A DNA stretch of 6,903 nucleotides, taken from the NCBI GenBank assembly GCA_902827055.1, contig CADEHD010000110.1:1-6903 (forward strand). The letters are read 5' to 3'. Numbering within the stretch: position 1 is the stretch's first letter; each line of letters starts with the position of its first letter. Below the pieces are notes generated by a model that searched no databases, had not been told where the DNA came from, and worked only from the letters and a program-made list of their open reading frames with translations. A program made the position numbers and the translations under genes. Shown one piece after another: positions 5,304 through 6,903 of this stretch. The stretch is from an uncultured Chloroflexota bacterium. GTDB lineage: Bacteria > Chloroflexota > Dehalococcoidia > UBA2979.

Positions 5304-6520
5304 GTCTCCGTCGGCGCGTCGTAGCCGACGCCAGCGAAGCCGAACCCGACGAGCGCCTCGAAGGCGCGCTGATAGCCCTCAAAGTCGGCGTACTGCTGCA
5401 GGTTCTCGGTCGTGAGCTGCGCCCACAGCTCGTTCACCTCGGCCTGCACCGCCGGATCCAGCTCGCGGTCATCGAGGCGGATGTGGCCGCCGGAGTCGAC
5501 GCGCGGCGACGCGCCCGGCCCGATGTGGTCGTGGAAGAGGCGCACGATCTGGTCGATGACGCTCTCGTCGGTGCCGCGCGCCTTCATGACGCGGGTCAGG
5601 AGGCTGATGTAGAGGCTCACGCCGGGGATCGCCGCCGAGGCCTGGGTGACGACGCCCTTGTTCACGCTGACGATCGCCTCGCCCTCGAGGGCGGCCAGCG
5701 AGCGCGTGATCGCGGCGGCGCTCGCCTCGAGGTGCTCCTTCGCGCGCCCGATGGTGCCCGTGCGGTAGATCTCGTTGGTGACCTGCGGCCCGACGTATGA
5801 GTAGGCGACGGTCCGGAAACCCGGCGCCAGCAGATCGGCCTCCCGCAGGCGCTCGATCCAGCGCGTCCAGTCCTCGCCGCCCATCACCTTGATCGTCGCG
5901 GCGATCTCCTCCTCGGTGGCGGGCTCGAGGGAGGCCTCGGTCACCGCGATGTTGCGCAGGTCGATGGTCTTGCCCGTGAAGCGCTTGCCGATGGGCTTGA
6001 GCACGCTCTCCCACCGCGTGCCGTCGGCGTCGAAGCGGCGGGGCGCGGCCAGCGAGTAGATCAGCAGCTCGAGCTTCCCGCCGGAGGGCACGCCGCGAGC
6101 GCCGGACGCGTCGAGGTAGCGCGCGCGCAACGCCTCGATCACGGCGTCCTTCGTCGTCTCCTGGTAGGCGTCGGCGTTGATGGTCTCGAGGTGGCGGCCC
6201 TCGGCCCGCGCGAGGCGGTGCGCCTCCGCGAGGTTGTACCAGCCGGCAGTGGCCGTCCGGTCGCCGTCGGCGGGCCGCTCGAAGCAGACGCCGAGCACGG
6301 GGGCATCGAGGCCAAAGCAGGCGCTCAGGACGCTCGCGAGGCCGTACCCCGCGCTCGCCCCGATCACCAGCGTGGTGCCGAGCCGCCCCGCCGCCCGCAC
6401 CTCCTCGAGGCCCGCGCGCGCCGTCGCGACCTGCTGGCGGACGTTGGCAGCACACCCCTCGGGGTGCGCGCTGACCGAGACAAAGCCGCGAATGCGCGGC
6501 TGCACGACCTGGAGCGCCAC
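5285..6520 (-). CDS. fabV: FabV-type NADH-dependent enoyl-[ACP]/trans-2-enoyl-CoA reductase
   Basis: FabV/TER enzymes reduce the trans-2 double bond of enoyl-ACP or enoyl-CoA with NADH, the last step of each fatty-acid elongation cycle. The 411-residue length is normal (about 400). The N-terminus VQPRIRGFVSVSAHPEGC is the family signature; the nucleotide loop GASAGYGLASVLSACFG is at 54-70; NADAYQ is at 115-120; and the catalytic Tyr-x8-Lys is Y252...K261 in IYRTGTIGRAKE. Translation starts at GTG (6520-6518), preceded eight bases upstream by AGAGGA (complement of 6529-6534). Whether ACP or CoA substrates are preferred cannot be told from sequence. FabV enzymes are known for low triclosan sensitivity. 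The gene stands alone on the minus strand, away from other fatty-acid genes, and its stop (5287-5285) overlaps that of the convergent reductase. Confidence 0.96.
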   Translation of the reverse strand: MALQVVQPRIRGFVSVSAHPEGCAANVRQQVATARAGLEEVRAAGRLGTTLVIGASAGYGLASVLSACFGLDAPVLGVCFERPADGDRTATAGWYNLAEAHRLARAEGRHLETINADAYQETTKDAVIEALRARYLDASGARGVPSGGKLELLIYSLAAPRRFDADGTRWESVLKPIGKRFTGKTIDLRNIAVTEASLEPATEEEIAATIKVMGGEDWTRWIERLREADLLAPGFRTVAYSYVGPQVTNEIYRTGTIGRAKEHLEASAAAITRSLAALEGEAIVSVNKGVVTQASAAIPGVSLYISLLTRVMKARGTDESVIDQIVRLFHDHIGPGASPRVDSGGHIRLDDRELDPAVQAEVNELWAQLTTENLQQYADFEGYQRAFEALVGFGFAGVGYDAPTETDRPLD

Positions 6521-6528
6521 CCCTCGAG

Positions 6529-6534
6529 TCCTCT
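6529..6534 (-). promoter_or_regulatory. Ribosome binding site AGAGGA for fabV
   Basis: Read on the minus strand this is AGAGGA, eight bases ahead of the GTG start at 6520. It supports that non-ATG start over internal alternatives such as the GTG five codons later. Confidence 0.6.
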
Positions 6535-6630
6535 CGTTACGTGTCGGAAGGTTGGAGGATGGTACCGGAGGGAGCGGTGACGGGCTGCGGAGAACCTACA
6601 CTCTGCAATAACGCTTCGCTGCCCCTCCCC

Positions 6631-6636
6631 GGAGGA
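6631..6636 (+). promoter_or_regulatory. Ribosome binding site GGAGGA for the gene at 6642
   Basis: GGAGGA is the strongest Shine-Dalgarno in the window, ending five bases before ATG 6642. It is the main reason to accept the open frame that runs off the right edge as a gene. Confidence 0.7.
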
Positions 6637-6641
6637 ACAGA

Positions 6642-6903
6642 ATGCCGGTGCTCAGGTTCGCCGTCGGCGGTCCGTTACTGATGTCGCCGGTCTGGAGGGT
6701 CTGGTGGGGGAATCGCGATTCGACTGTGTACATCGCCTCACGATCCATCGCTGATCGGTTCAGAGCCAGTCTGCACGAAGGTGGTGATTGGAAGCTCTCG
6801 TTCAGCGACCAGGCGATCGCCAGTCGGGCAGGTGCGCCGGTTGACGTTCATCGGTGGCGTCGGCCCCGTCCGATCGGCAGTGGCGTCACTCTCGCGATGG
6901 AAA
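6642..6903 (+). CDS. 5' part of a gene of unknown function, cut by the window edge
   Basis: From ATG 6642 the frame is open for 87 codons to the window end. The product begins MPVLRFAVGGPLLMSPVWRV and continues with VYIASRSIADRFRASLHEGG, WKLSFSDQAIASRAG and VHRWRRPRPIGSGVTLAME. It looks soluble, with alternating short strands and many Trp, Arg and Ser residues. It faintly resembles small proteins of unknown function seen in actinobacteria (pattern R-S-I...SLHE.G.W..sf), but I cannot name a family. Support comes from the GGAGGA site, an uninterrupted frame and a -10-like TACACT upstream. By hand count 6661-6900 is about 64% G+C, clearly lower than the genes to the left, and it uses codons rare elsewhere in the window (TTA, AGA, AGG, GTT). 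That could mean horizontal acquisition, but the visible piece is short. Confidence 0.65.
   Translation, partial: MPVLRFAVGGPLLMSPVWRVWWGNRDSTVYIASRSIADRFRASLHEGGDWKLSFSDQAIASRAGAPVDVHRWRRPRPIGSGVTLAME

Larger units (their letters stand above)
6521..6641. promoter_or_regulatory. Divergent promoter region between fabV and the partial gene at the right edge
   Basis: About 120 bases separate two outward-facing starts, so promoters for both directions should lie here. For the plus strand, TACACT at 6597-6602 is a -10 candidate, giving a leader of roughly 33 bases. For the minus strand, TACCAT (6564-6559) and TAGGTT (6598-6593) are candidates. No strong -35 is visible for either. No clear operator palindrome was seen apart from the six-base GGTACC at 6561-6566. 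Confidence 0.4.

Noticed and set aside
49..6530. Many copies of CTCGAG/CCTCGAGG spread over the window
   Set aside because: Most are Leu-Glu or Glu-Ala codon pairs within genes (CTC GAG usage in high-GC DNA), with irregular spacing and no flanking conservation, so they are not a repeat family.
1..6903. CRISPR array, tRNA or rRNA gene, insertion sequence or toxin-antitoxin pair
   Set aside because: I looked for regular repeats, cloverleaf arms with a TTC loop, transposase motifs and paired small genes, and saw none.

Overview
The window is a GC-rich bacterial chromosomal segment, densely coded, with G/C at most third codon positions and several GTG starts. An rsmA-ispE pair, a probable F420-dependent reductase and a FabV-type enoyl reductase point to a free-living bacterium of the Chloroflexota (Dehalococcoidia/SAR202-like) or Actinomycetota. 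I favour Chloroflexota, but this is an inference from gene content and cannot be settled from the window.

Layout. (1) 1-1586, plus strand: the 3' end of rsmA (16S rRNA dimethyltransferase), then ispE (MEP isoprenoid pathway) and a small four-helix membrane protein. Each start lies at or inside the preceding stop, so this looks like one operon. (2) 1587-1759: a short gap with two small hairpins and a possible -10 box. (3) About 1760-4802, plus strand: a PHP-family metal phosphoesterase, a 451-residue protein with a coiled coil and a degenerate nuclease-like C-terminal domain, and a class I SAM methyltransferase whose start overlaps the preceding stop by four bases. The methyltransferase is split by a one-base insertion inside its SAM-binding loop. 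(4) 4851-5288, plus strand: a small deazaflavin (F420)-dependent nitroreductase/quinone-reductase-like protein. (5) 5285-6520, minus strand: fabV. It converges on the previous gene so closely that both stop codons are read from one CTAG palindrome. (6) 6521-6641: a divergent promoter gap. (7) 6642 to the window end, plus strand: the 5' part of an unrecognised gene with a good ribosome binding site and visibly lower GC.

How the genes relate. Regions 1, 4 and 5 look like ordinary metabolism: ribosome maturation, isoprenoid precursors, flavin-type redox and fatty-acid elongation. The least explained part is region 3, where a phosphoesterase, a nuclease-fold protein and a methyltransferase lie in the same direction. 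A shared nucleic-acid role is possible but not shown. The points most worth checking are the methyltransferase frameshift, a probable CTG start for the PHP protein, the missing catalytic residues of the nuclease-like domain, and a repeated TAYNCTC -10-like motif in the gaps ahead of four genes.
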